The notes below the pieces were generated by a model. The model did no database searches and was not told where the DNA came from. It saw only the letters and a list, made by a program, of their open reading frames with translations. Source: BJGV01 sp965205785 (GTDB lineage: Bacteria; Pseudomonadota; Gammaproteobacteria; Burkholderiales; Nitrosomonadaceae). Taken from it: 64,000 nt of DNA. The stretch covers positions 1 to 64,000 of the forward strand of contig OZ242188.1 of the NCBI GenBank assembly GCA_965205785.1, written 5' to 3'. A program made the position numbers and the translations under genes. The first letter of the stretch is position 1. Each line of letters begins with the position of its first letter. This document shows, piece after piece, positions 16,495 through 24,977 of the stretch.

Positions 16495-17267
16495 ATTCTA
16501 GTCGCCTGGAAGATGCTATTTAGAAACTGGTCAGTATGAGATAGAAATGGTATATGACCACAGTCGGGTAACATAACTAATTTAGAATATTGCAAGTTCT
16601 CGTGCATCCATCTTGCTGCATTGGGGTGTACAATTGCATCACGCTCACCATGTAGCAATGTTACCGGGTGACTAATATTCTTTATGCTGTTACGTAGATC
16701 AGTTGTAAGTAAAATTTGCATCCCTATCTGCAAACCATCCTTATCCGGCATTCCTTCTTGAAAAATACTCTTACGTAACTGCCTTAACAACGAATGAGTA
16801 TTACTATCACCACTTAACTGCAAAGTAAAAAATCTATTCAAAGTAACGCTATAATTCTGTTTTAAATTTCTAATAAATAGTTTTAACGTAGCTTCCTCCA
16901 TTGCCCATATCCAATCTTCTTGTTGAATAAAGCTAGGCGTTGTAGATACCAAGATAAGTTTATTAATTTTTTCCGGTATGTCCAATGCTAGTTTCATTGC
17001 TACCTGCCCACCTAACGACCAACCACAGATAATGCTGCGTTCAGGCAAGCTGTCCATAATCATTTCAGACATGTTCTTTAAAGTATCTGGTCCGTGTATC
17101 CAAGGAGTCAAACTAGCTCCATGCCCTGGAAGATCTATTAAATGTAAACAAAAATATCTTGCTAATTGGCTACGAACACTACTCCAGATACCGCTATGCA
17201 TCGCCCAGCCATGCAATAATACAAGATCTGGACCTTCACCAAGAGTTTCAACGTAAACTTTTCTCAT
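16491..17267 (-). CDS. bioH: Pimeloyl-ACP methyl ester esterase BioH
   Basis: Alpha/beta hydrolase that removes the methyl group added by BioC, releasing pimeloyl-ACP for BioF. 258 residues. Nucleophile S84 in CGWSLGGQVA, acid in HGERDAIV, histidine in PDCGHIPFLS. The oxyanion region is HGWAMHSGIW (19-28), with the HGW form usual for BioH. It overlaps bioC and lies 95 bp after bioF. Confidence 0.94.
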   Translation of the reverse strand: MRKVYVETLGEGPDLVLLHGWAMHSGIWSSVRSQLARYFCLHLIDLPGHGASLTPWIHGPDTLKNMSEMIMDSLPERSIICGWSLGGQVAMKLALDIPEKINKLILVSTTPSFIQQEDWIWAMEEATLKLFIRNLKQNYSVTLNRFFTLQLSGDSNTHSLLRQLRKSIFQEGMPDKDGLQIGMQILLTTDLRNSIKNISHPVTLLHGERDAIVHPNAARWMHENLQYSKLVMLPDCGHIPFLSHTDQFLNSIFQATRI

Positions 17268-17362
17268 AGAACTACCGCTATCCAGACCATTCTACTAATT
17301 ATTGGAAATATGAGTGAAAGTGATAGGAATAAAAAAATTTATCCTAAAAAAAACCAGAAAAC

Positions 17363-18511
17363 TTATTTTAATTCTCGTAGTGCTGCTATTAACCACTCAA
17401 TATCTTTTATGCTATGTGCCGCTGATAAAGAAATTCGCAACCTTGCCGATTTTTTCGGTACGGTTGGTGAACGAATTGCAGGAATTAAAATACCCCTTTC
17501 CTTTAATGCACTACTGATTTGCATGACTTCACTATTTCCCCCAATTAATATTGGCTGTATTGGAGTATCAGAAGGCAGCAAATTCCAGTGTAACGATTGA
17601 AGTTCCTTCTTTAAATGTTCAACTAGCTGTATCAATTTTCTACGTCGCCACTCTTCCTGTTTAATCAGAACCAAGCTTTTCAGCAAAGTATAAGATAATA
17701 ATGGGGGCATAGCTGTGGTATATATATAGCTCCGAGCATACTGAATTAGTGTCTCAATAACTATCTCTTGTCCGGCAACGAAAGCGCCGGACACACCTGC
17801 TGCTTTACCGAGAGTAGCCATATAAATAATTCGTGACGAATTAATCTTAAAATGTGAAACTATTCCGCGTCCCTGATTACCAAGCACTCCAAATCCATGC
17901 GCGTCATCAAGTAGCAACCAAGCATTATATTTCTCGCATAATGCTAATAGTGCCGCTACGGGTGCAATATCTCCATCCATACTAAAAACAGCGTCAGTTA
18001 TCACTAACTTGCGATTAGCCTGAGATACGGATAAACGTTGTTCTAAAATAGCTAGATCAAGGTGTGGATATCGTACCCACTTTGCTTGGGAGAGCATTGC
18101 AGCATCATTGAGAGATGCATGGTTAAGCTTATCAGAATAGATTGCATCACCACGTCCAACTAGTGCGGTTACTACTCCGGCATTAGCCATGTATCCGGAA
18201 GAAAATAGCAACGCTCTGGGGAATCCCGTAAAATTCGCTAGCACTTCTTCTAGTTTATGATGGGATGAATGATGCCCAATAATTAAATGTGACGCGCCTA
18301 CTCCTACACCATTTTGGCGCGCACCCTCACAAACTGCTTCAACTAATTTTGGATGACTGGCAAGACCAAGATAATCATTACTACAAAACGAAAGATACTT
18401 CTTTCCTGCTACCAATACATGAGTTCCCTGCGACCCTTCTAGAATCAAACGATCTCGATACAACCCGTCACTTTTCCGACTATGTAGCCGTCTAGTAAAA
18501 TCTGAATACAT
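17363..18511 (-). CDS. bioF: 8-amino-7-oxononanoate synthase
   Basis: PLP enzyme joining L-alanine and pimeloyl-ACP, the first step of ring assembly in biotin synthesis. 382 residues. PLP lysine K236 in TLGKAAGVSG, D202 and H205 in LDDAHGFGVLG, and the glycine-rich SGYMAN region at 105-110. Second gene of the operon, 12 bp after bioB. The following 95-bp gap to bioH holds no recognisable element. Confidence 0.96.
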   Translation of the reverse strand: MYSDFTRRLHSRKSDGLYRDRLILEGSQGTHVLVAGKKYLSFCSNDYLGLASHPKLVEAVCEGARQNGVGVGASHLIIGHHSSHHKLEEVLANFTGFPRALLFSSGYMANAGVVTALVGRGDAIYSDKLNHASLNDAAMLSQAKWVRYPHLDLAILEQRLSVSQANRKLVITDAVFSMDGDIAPVAALLALCEKYNAWLLLDDAHGFGVLGNQGRGIVSHFKINSSRIIYMATLGKAAGVSGAFVAGQEIVIETLIQYARSYIYTTAMPPLLSYTLLKSLVLIKQEEWRRRKLIQLVEHLKKELQSLHWNLLPSDTPIQPILIGGNSEVMQISSALKERGILIPAIRSPTVPKKSARLRISLSAAHSIKDIEWLIAALRELK

Positions 18512-18523
18512 TCTGACTGAGAA

Positions 18524-19537
18524 CTATAAAGGTTGGAGTCCTAACTTTCTGAACATGATTTTATCTTGTTCAACCTCAGGATTACCTGTAGTAAGTAATT
18601 TATCCCCATAGAAAATTGAATTGGCACCTGCAAGAAAACACAATGCTTGTATGGATTCAGACATCTCACTTCTACCAGCTGAAAGTCTCACCATTGCTCT
18701 AGGCATTGTGATTCGAGCCACCGCAATAGTACGCACAAACTCAAACGAATCAAGTTTGTCTGTGCCATATAATGGAGTACCTTCAATCTGGACCAAATTA
18801 TTTATAGGTACTGATTCAGGATATGGATTAAGGTTCGCTAATTGTGCAATCAGTCCTGCACGCGTTTTACGAGACTCACCCATGCCAACAATACCTCCAC
18901 AGCATACATGCATACCAGCACTACGAACGCTCTCAAGCGTATTTAGACGATCTTGGTAATCTCTGGTTGTAATGACTTCACCATAAAATTCTGGCGCTGT
19001 ATCAAGGTTATGATTGTAGTAATCTAATCCTGCTTCACTTAGCTGCTCAGCCTGGCCTGGTTTAAGCATTCCTAGTGTAGCGCAGGTTTCTAATCCCAGC
19101 TCTTTCACTGCACCGATAATTTCTGTAATTTTCTCTATATCGCGTTGCTTGGGTCCACGCCAGGCTGCACCCATACAAAAACGTGAAGCACCTTGACTCT
19201 TTGCTTCTTTAGCTGTTGAAACCACTTTATCCAGCGACAACATATCTTCATCATTAACGCCTGTATGGTAACGGGCTGCCTGTGGGCAATAACCACAATC
19301 CTCGGAACACCCACCTGTCTTAACTGAAACTAGTGTAGAGAGTTGCACAATATTTGCATCATGATATTGCCTGTGCACAGACTGTGCTTTATAAATCAGA
19401 TCATTAAATGGTAAGTCTAATAACTCTTCAATTTGAGATATATTCCAAGACGACACTGCTGAGTCTCCTTTACCAGTCGTCTGAGCTAGCTGTTTTTTTA
19501 TTATGCTATTTGTATGATTGGAGGACAGTTGATTCAT
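18524..19537 (-). CDS. bioB: Biotin synthase
   Basis: Radical-SAM enzyme inserting sulfur into dethiobiotin. 337 residues with C77-x3-C81-x2-C84 (GGCSEDCGYCPQ) for the 4Fe-4S cluster. Further conserved cysteines lie in FCMGAAWRGP and TCATLGML, and ARITMPRAMVRLSAGR is the C-terminal 2Fe-2S-site region. First gene of bioB-F-H-C-D. bioA is not in the cluster. The ribosome-binding site is weak. Confidence 0.97.
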   Translation of the reverse strand: MNQLSSNHTNSIIKKQLAQTTGKGDSAVSSWNISQIEELLDLPFNDLIYKAQSVHRQYHDANIVQLSTLVSVKTGGCSEDCGYCPQAARYHTGVNDEDMLSLDKVVSTAKEAKSQGASRFCMGAAWRGPKQRDIEKITEIIGAVKELGLETCATLGMLKPGQAEQLSEAGLDYYNHNLDTAPEFYGEVITTRDYQDRLNTLESVRSAGMHVCCGGIVGMGESRKTRAGLIAQLANLNPYPESVPINNLVQIEGTPLYGTDKLDSFEFVRTIAVARITMPRAMVRLSAGRSEMSESIQALCFLAGANSIFYGDKLLTTGNPEVEQDKIMFRKLGLQPL

Positions 19538-19568
19538 TCTATTTAGTCAGTTATGCAGAATGCAACAA

Positions 19569-19597
19569 ATCATCAGGTATTAAGTTACTCTTGTCAA
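19569..19597 (-). promoter_or_regulatory. Predicted promoter of the biotin operon
   Basis: Minus strand TTGACA (19597-19592), 17-bp spacer, GATGAT (19574-19569), about 31 bp before the bioB ATG. The -35 is perfect and the -10 matches 4 of 6. I see no BirA-type or BioR-type palindromic operator overlapping it. Confidence 0.5.
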
Positions 19598-19683
19598 TTT
19601 TTTACTTAAAATAACTTAACAATCGATTAATAATTAGGCACAACCTTAAATAAGCTACATGAACTGCGGATACATACTGCATA

Positions 19684-20688
19684 TTAAGAAATGAAACATT
19701 CTGTCTTTGGTTCACGATTCAGTAAAACCTCTAATGCCTTCTTAGCAGGTACTCCATCATTAAGTATGCTACATACTGCCTGAGTAATTGGCATCTCTAT
19801 ATCATATTTCTGACTTAGCTTTAGTACCGCACGCGCCGTATAAACTCCTTCTGCAATATGACCAAGTTCTTGTAGAATATCTGGCAACGATTTTCCTGCT
19901 GCCAACATTAGCCCCACCTGTCGGTTACGTGAAAGATCCCCGGTACAGGAAAGTATCAGATCACCTACTCCTGTTAACCCCATGAAAGTTTCTATCTTGC
20001 CACCTAGTTTTAATCCCAATCGACTAATTTCAGCGAGCCCTCTAGTAATTAATGCGGCACGAGCATTGTGACCTAACCCCATACCATCAGAAATACCAGC
20101 CGCAATTGTAATTACATTTTTAATCGCTCCACCAGTTTCTACACCGATAGTATCGTTGCTTGAATATACCCTTAATCTGGAGGTATGTATCTGTGCCGCA
20201 GTATTTTTTGAGAATTCCTCATTACGTGACGCTAAAGTTAAAGCTGCCGGCAACCCTTGAGCAACTTCTTGAGCGAAACTAGGTCCTGACAATACTCCAT
20301 AAGGAGCTACCCCTTTATATTCCTCCAATACGATCTGATAAGGTAATTTGGCTGATTCAGCCTCAAATCCTTTACCTCCCCAAATCACAGGAATAGGCTT
20401 TCCACATGCAACAATTGCACGTAGCGTCTCTCTTAATCCTACAGTAGGAACAACAATTAGCGCAAGATCAGATTTAACAGCAACATTAAGATCAGAGGTT
20501 AATTGTAAAGAGTTTGGTAATGGGAAACCTGGTAAGAATTGTCTGTTAGTATGCTCTTGAATTAGTTCAACACAATGATCTGAGTCCTTTGTCCATAGCG
20601 TTATCTCATGTTTTGAGTTGGAATTATTTATAAGATTGATAGCTAAAGCGGTGCCCCAAGCACCTGCGCCAAAAATGGCTATTTTCAT
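19684..20688 (-). CDS. gpsA: Glycerol-3-phosphate dehydrogenase [NAD(P)+]
   Basis: Reduces dihydroxyacetone phosphate to sn-glycerol-3-phosphate for phospholipid synthesis. 334 residues. Dinucleotide-binding GAGAWGTALA (7-16), WGGKGFE, VLSGPSFAQEV, catalytic-lysine region GGAIKNVITIAAG, and GLTGVGDLILSCTGDLSRNR. The start overlaps the SH3-protein stop by 4 bp. Fourth member of the yibN-grxC-secB-gpsA block known from enterics, with the SH3 gene inserted between secB and gpsA. Confidence 0.97.
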   Translation of the reverse strand: MKIAIFGAGAWGTALAINLINNSNSKHEITLWTKDSDHCVELIQEHTNRQFLPGFPLPNSLQLTSDLNVAVKSDLALIVVPTVGLRETLRAIVACGKPIPVIWGGKGFEAESAKLPYQIVLEEYKGVAPYGVLSGPSFAQEVAQGLPAALTLASRNEEFSKNTAAQIHTSRLRVYSSNDTIGVETGGAIKNVITIAAGISDGMGLGHNARAALITRGLAEISRLGLKLGGKIETFMGLTGVGDLILSCTGDLSRNRQVGLMLAAGKSLPDILQELGHIAEGVYTARAVLKLSQKYDIEMPITQAVCSILNDGVPAKKALEVLLNREPKTECFIS

Positions 20689-21167
20689 GAACCCCAGACC
20701 TGAGTAATCTTTACAAAACCTATCTGTCCATCACGATGTCGTACCTTTGCCCATCCATTTGCAGAAGTCTCGAGCCACTCCAACACAACATCTTTTTGGG
20801 CTTGAAAAACTAATGTTGAATTGATATCTGCCGCCTGATAAACCTGAGCCTGTTGCTCAATAACAACTACAAAACGTTTATCACTTACTGCTTTCTGCTC
20901 TACCCAAGTAAGGGCACCACTACTATCACGAACCTTTACCCATCCATCAACTCTAACAACTGCTTCCACAGGTAAATAACGGTTAGCAACATACAGTTTA
21001 TCCGCTTTTATTGAAGGAGCGTTATACATAATAACTGCGTTATGAGCCATAGAAAGGTACTCTAAAGCAGCAGCAGCATGTGAATGAAAGCCCAATAATA
21101 GGACTAATAATGTGGCTCGAATCTGATGTTTCCTGGATCTAATTTCTTTAGATATTATACGTTTCAT
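20685..21167 (-). CDS. Exported bacterial SH3-domain protein
   Basis: 160 residues. A basic N-terminus and hydrophobic stretch (about 17-35) look like a signal peptide. Two SH3b repeats follow (about 38-92 and 98-156), each with the pattern YxAPSxKAxKLYVxxR and a GWVKV/GWAKV strand. Related proteins (DUF1058/SH3_4 type) are periplasmic and may contact peptidoglycan. It overlaps gpsA by 4 bp and follows secB by 33 bp, so it is co-transcribed. No specific role can be assigned. Confidence 0.82.
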   Translation of the reverse strand: MKRIISKEIRSRKHQIRATLLVLLLGFHSHAAAALEYLSMAHNAVIMYNAPSIKADKLYVANRYLPVEAVVRVDGWVKVRDSSGALTWVEQKAVSDKRFVVVIEQQAQVYQAADINSTLVFQAQKDVVLEWLETSANGWAKVRHRDGQIGFVKITQVWGS

Positions 21168-21200
21168 TACAATGTAATCCCCATAATATTGATATTCACA

Positions 21201-21671
21201 CTACTGCTTTGGTGTATTTGTAGCCTGATCTGATCCATTTGACATAGCTTTTTGTTTACTTTCATTGTAAAGAGCCTCGAAATTAACAGGGCTCAGAATT
21301 ACCGGCGGGAACCCAGCACGCGTAACTATGTCCGAAATCGTTTCCCGCATATAAGGAAATATCACGTTAGGACACACTATATTTAATATAGGGAGCATTT
21401 CTGCTTCTTCTATATTTATTATCTGAAAAACTCCGGCCTGCTGCACTTCAACCAGAAACATTGTCTTGTCCTGTGTCTTTGCAGTGATAGTTACCGTTAG
21501 CACTACCTCATACATAGTTTCTTTAATATGTTTATCATCAATATTCAGTTGCATATCAACTTTTGGAGCCTCAGGTTCAAGAAAAACTAACGGCGCATCA
21601 GATATTTCTAAAGACATATCTTTGACGTAGATCTTTTCAATGTTAAAAATACGTTGCTGTTGTTCTTCCAT
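21201..21671 (-). CDS. secB: Protein-export chaperone SecB
   Basis: Tetrameric cytosolic chaperone that keeps precursors unfolded and hands them to SecA. 156 residues. Conserved segments: YVKDMSLEISDAP, the acidic SecA-binding region, the core EVVLTVTITAK, and CPNVIFPYMRETISDIVTRAGFPP, the most conserved part of the family. SecG, another export component, is encoded at 51.3 kb. Confidence 0.97.
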   Translation of the reverse strand: MEEQQQRIFNIEKIYVKDMSLEISDAPLVFLEPEAPKVDMQLNIDDKHIKETMYEVVLTVTITAKTQDKTMFLVEVQQAGVFQIINIEEAEMLPILNIVCPNVIFPYMRETISDIVTRAGFPPVILSPVNFEALYNESKQKAMSNGSDQATNTPKQ

Positions 21672-21824
21672 TTTTTATCCTATTTAGAATAGTTAGCATA
21701 ACTACAAACCATAATACCGAATAAAGATATATGTTATGAAGCTTATTCTATAAATATATTTCCGTATAATGTGCCTAGGTATTTCCTTAATAAACTCGTA
21801 ACTATCTTTATAATAAATAAAAAA

Positions 21825-22082
21825 CTAAACTACCAATAATTTGGTCAACTCATTGTTTTTATTAAGTTTAGCCAAATCATCATATCCCCCAACATGAGTC
21901 TCACCGATATAGATTTGTGGTACTGACCTCCGCCCTGTTTTTTCTAACATTTCAGTACGACGCTCAGGTTCCAGATCAACTCGGATTTTTTCGATTTCTT
22001 CTGCGCCTTTTGAACGTAAAAGTTTTTCTGCCATTACGCAATATGGACAGAACCCAGTAGAGTACATAACTATTCTATTCAT
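21825..22082 (-). CDS. grxC: Glutaredoxin 3 type dithiol glutaredoxin
   Basis: Glutathione-dependent disulfide reductase. 85 residues with the dithiol active site CPYC (12-17, GFCPYC), the cis-proline segment RRSVPQIYIGE and the C-terminal GGYDDL glutathione contact. It starts 10 bp after the rhodanese-like gene. secB begins 153 bp downstream, across AT-rich DNA with no clear element. Confidence 0.96.
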   Translation of the reverse strand: MNRIVMYSTGFCPYCVMAEKLLRSKGAEEIEKIRVDLEPERRTEMLEKTGRRSVPQIYIGETHVGGYDDLAKLNKNNELTKLLVV

Positions 22083-22092
22083 AAAATCATAT

Positions 22093-22512
22093 TTACTTCT
22101 TTACTATCGGTAAATCTGCATGCTTCCAAGTGTCTATACCGCCTGTTAAATTATGTATAAGCGAAAACCCATTTGCGTGTAATGTTGCACCTGCAGACCC
22201 AGATCGAACACCACTTCGGTATATAATTACAATAGGTTTGTCCTTAAATTTTTCTAATTCCTCAATTCGATCTTTAATTTTATCTGCAGGTATATGCTTA
22301 GAGTTGGGAATATGACCCGCATCATACTCACTTTCCTCCCGCACATCTAATACCAATGCGTCCTTATAATTAATAAGTTGTACTGCTAATAACGTACTTA
22401 TTTCTCTTCCAGAACGTCGCGAAAGTAATTCCCATAATAAAATACCGCCACTCAATACAAGAATTGTGACCAACAAGAAATTATTCTGTACAAATGCCAA
22501 TTTTATGCCCAT
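22093..22512 (-). CDS. Membrane-anchored rhodanese-like protein (YibN type), catalytic Cys absent
   Basis: 139 residues: one N-terminal membrane span (about 10-29), then a rhodanese fold (about 40-137) with VLDVREESEYDAGHIPNS. The active-site loop reads IIYRSGVRSG, so Tyr98 stands where active enzymes have the persulfide cysteine (CRSG). A TAC codon replaces TGC, one base away. It is therefore probably not a sulfurtransferase. E. coli YibN, in the same neighbourhood, also lacks this cysteine, so loss may be old and functional. First gene of the grxC-secB-gpsA block. Confidence 0.87.
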   Translation of the reverse strand: MGIKLAFVQNNFLLVTILVLSGGILLWELLSRRSGREISTLLAVQLINYKDALVLDVREESEYDAGHIPNSKHIPADKIKDRIEELEKFKDKPIVIIYRSGVRSGSAGATLHANGFSLIHNLTGGIDTWKHADLPIVKK

Positions 22513-22874
22513 CCATTTTTAAAACATTAGATTTTATCAGAGACCAGGGTACTCTGGTGCCTTCATATTCAAGCTAAAGTTTGATCTCAATATAATTATT
22601 GACAGTATTATTATTCTTTTTCTTAATTACAGTTTTTTCAAATATGATATTGAAAATATTAATTTTAGGAAAAACAGGCAAACTCAATAATACTAAATAA
22701 TGCTGGAGACCCTTACAAATCATTTAATTTCATCAAAGTAATTGATTAATTTTCCTATAAATTATCTCAATCAGCTCGATATCATGCAGTATTTATCTAA
22801 ATATACTAAAATATCATGGTATTTCAAGATTCTCTATAGAAAATCATATCCTTCTTATTCTTATATAGGCAAAT
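22513..22874. other. Divergent AT-rich intergenic region (rhodanese gene / gpmA)
   Basis: 362 bp with no credible ORF. On the minus strand TTGAGA-17-TATGAA (about 22594-22566) could serve the rhodanese-grxC operon. A small 5-bp hairpin ACCAG-GGTACT-CTGGT lies near 22543-22558. The gpmA side is too AT-rich to single out one promoter. No riboswitch-like structure was recognised. Confidence 0.5.
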
Positions 22875-23630
22875 ATGAAAAAAATTGTTCTCCTACGACA
22901 CGGGGAAAGTGTTTTTAATAAAGAAAACCGCTTCACTGGTTGGACAGATGTTGATTTGTCAGAAAAAGGTTTGGAAGAAGCTAAAAATTGTGGCAGATTA
23001 TTACTAAAAGAACATTTTGTATTTGATGTCGCTTTTACTTCGGTTCTAAAACGTGCAATCCGTACACTATGGATTACATTGGATGAAATGGATCAAATGT
23101 GGATTCCTATTAATCATTCATGGCGGCTAAATGAAAGACATTATGGTGCATTACAAGGATTGAATAAGGCTGAAACTGCAGCTAAATTTGGTGAAGATCA
23201 AATATTAATCTGGCGACGCAGCTATGATATTCAGCCTCCTGCATTAAGATCTGGTGACGATCGGTTTCCTGGTTTAGATCCAAGATATAAAAATCTATTA
23301 AAACAAGAGGCGCCTCTCACTGAATGCCTAAAAGATACGGTTAATAGATTCCTCCCTTATTGGAAAGAGTCTATAGTTCCAATGATACAGTCAGGACAAC
23401 GTGTAATCATTGTTGCCCATGGAAACTCACTACGGGCTCTTGTTAAATATCTGGATGATATTTCGGATCAGGATATTCTAAAACTCAACATCCCTACTGG
23501 AATTCCATTGATCTATGAACTTGATGATAATTTAAAACCTATCAGAAACTATTATCTAGGTGATCAGGCCGAAATTGAAAAAGCAAAGCAAGCAACAGCA
23601 AATCAGGGGAAAATACAATCCAGCTTATGA
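22875..23630 (+). CDS. gpmA: 2,3-bisphosphoglycerate-dependent phosphoglycerate mutase
   Basis: Interconverts 3- and 2-phosphoglycerate in glycolysis/gluconeogenesis. 251 residues (usual 247-250). Phosphohistidine motif LLRHGESVFN (6-15), FTGWTDVDLS, SVLKRAIRT, LNERHYGALQGLNKAE and the second active-site histidine in VAHGNSLRALVK. It stands alone; an EnvC-like gene follows on the same strand about 140 bp later. Confidence 0.97.
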   Translation: MKKIVLLRHGESVFNKENRFTGWTDVDLSEKGLEEAKNCGRLLLKEHFVFDVAFTSVLKRAIRTLWITLDEMDQMWIPINHSWRLNERHYGALQGLNKAETAAKFGEDQILIWRRSYDIQPPALRSGDDRFPGLDPRYKNLLKQEAPLTECLKDTVNRFLPYWKESIVPMIQSGQRVIIVAHGNSLRALVKYLDDISDQDILKLNIPTGIPLIYELDDNLKPIRNYYLGDQAEIEKAKQATANQGKIQSSL

Positions 23631-23770
23631 GTTGTTTACTTAAATTTAATTAAGGAAAGATATTTTCTATATTCTTGATTGCTTCATCACAAAACACTTA
23701 GATTATATCGACAAATGATCTACTCTACATAAATAAGTAATTGATATTTTCCTTATTAACTTTGGCTAAT

Positions 23771-24940
23771 ATGCGGTTAGATATACTTTCCAAATTAGTC
23801 TTTTTCTGTATTTTATTGCTGCCGTATGCACTTTATGCAGCTCCTGATAATAAAAAAGATCTGGGTCAGTTACGTAATCGCATTGAGAGTCTTCAAAAAG
23901 AACTTACAGATAAAGAAGAATCAAAATCAAAATTGTCAGATGCTTTACACGAATCAGAACAAGCTATAAATGAAATTAATCAGAAACTAAATGGCCTAAC
24001 TCACGAACAAAGGGAAGTAAAAAATAGGCTCAGTCAATTACAAAGGGAACTTGGTGTAACCCAAGACAAGATATTGAAGCAACAAACCAGTCTTGGCAAA
24101 TTATTATATCAGCAATATATTGGCGGACATCATGAATATTTTAAGCTGTTACTAAACCAAAAGGATCCAAATCAGATTTCACGTGAAATGTATTATTACG
24201 GATATATTACCCGTACACGTACAGAAAATATCAATACTCTACGAAATAACCTTGAGGAACTTCGAAGGATTGTTGACGATAGTAATGCAAAGACTACCAA
24301 AATTATTTTAATTCAGACAAAACAAGCTATACAAAAAGAACTTCTGGAACAAGAGGAAAGTAAATATAAAGAATTACTTGCAAATATTTCTAAAGAAGTT
24401 GAGCAAGGACACCGAAAAATTCGCAAACTTCGGAATAATGAAAAGCGTCTATCCAATCTGGTAAATAAAATTGGCAATCGAAAAATACAGCCTAAGAAAA
24501 GAAATATTGATAATTTACCTGATGCACCATTAGATAAAAAGGCATTTGAGAAGCTAAAAGGACGCCTAATTTTGCCTATAAATGGGGAAATATTGAATAG
24601 TTTTGGTAGCCTACGGTCAAAAGGAGGGGTTACCTGGAAAGGTTTATTTATACGTGCTTCTGTTGATATGGAAGTAAAATCTGTTGCATATGGACAAGTG
24701 GTTTTTGCTGATTGGTTAAGAGGATTTGGTAATATTCTGATAATAGATCATGGCAATGACTATATGAGCCTTTATGGTAATAACAAAATTCTTGCTAAAA
24801 AGGTAGGCGAAACTATTCATGGTGGTGATACTATTGCAACTGTTGGAAACAGCGGCAGCAATATGAGTTCCGGTTTATACTTTGAACTACGTCATAAAGG
24901 CAAACCATTTGATCCATTAAAATGGATTAGATTGAAATAA
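23771..24940 (+). CDS. EnvC-like murein hydrolase activator with degenerate LytM domain
   Basis: 389 residues: signal peptide (1-23), long charged coiled coil (about 28-245) and a C-terminal LytM/M23 domain (about 270-388). The zinc ligands are missing: the HLHFE(L/V) motif reads GLYFELRHKG, and there is no upstream His of the HxxxD motif. As in E. coli EnvC, it probably activates cell-wall amidases during division rather than cutting murein. ATG 23771 is chosen over TTG 23741 because it begins a normal signal peptide. gpmA-envC-ctpA is a common proteobacterial arrangement. Confidence 0.9.
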   Translation: MRLDILSKLVFFCILLLPYALYAAPDNKKDLGQLRNRIESLQKELTDKEESKSKLSDALHESEQAINEINQKLNGLTHEQREVKNRLSQLQRELGVTQDKILKQQTSLGKLLYQQYIGGHHEYFKLLLNQKDPNQISREMYYYGYITRTRTENINTLRNNLEELRRIVDDSNAKTTKIILIQTKQAIQKELLEQEESKYKELLANISKEVEQGHRKIRKLRNNEKRLSNLVNKIGNRKIQPKKRNIDNLPDAPLDKKAFEKLKGRLILPINGEILNSFGSLRSKGGVTWKGLFIRASVDMEVKSVAYGQVVFADWLRGFGNILIIDHGNDYMSLYGNNKILAKKVGETIHGGDTIATVGNSGSNMSSGLYFELRHKGKPFDPLKWIRLK

Positions 24941-24977
24941 AAATATTATTGAAATAGACAAGCTTGGAGAAAACGTA

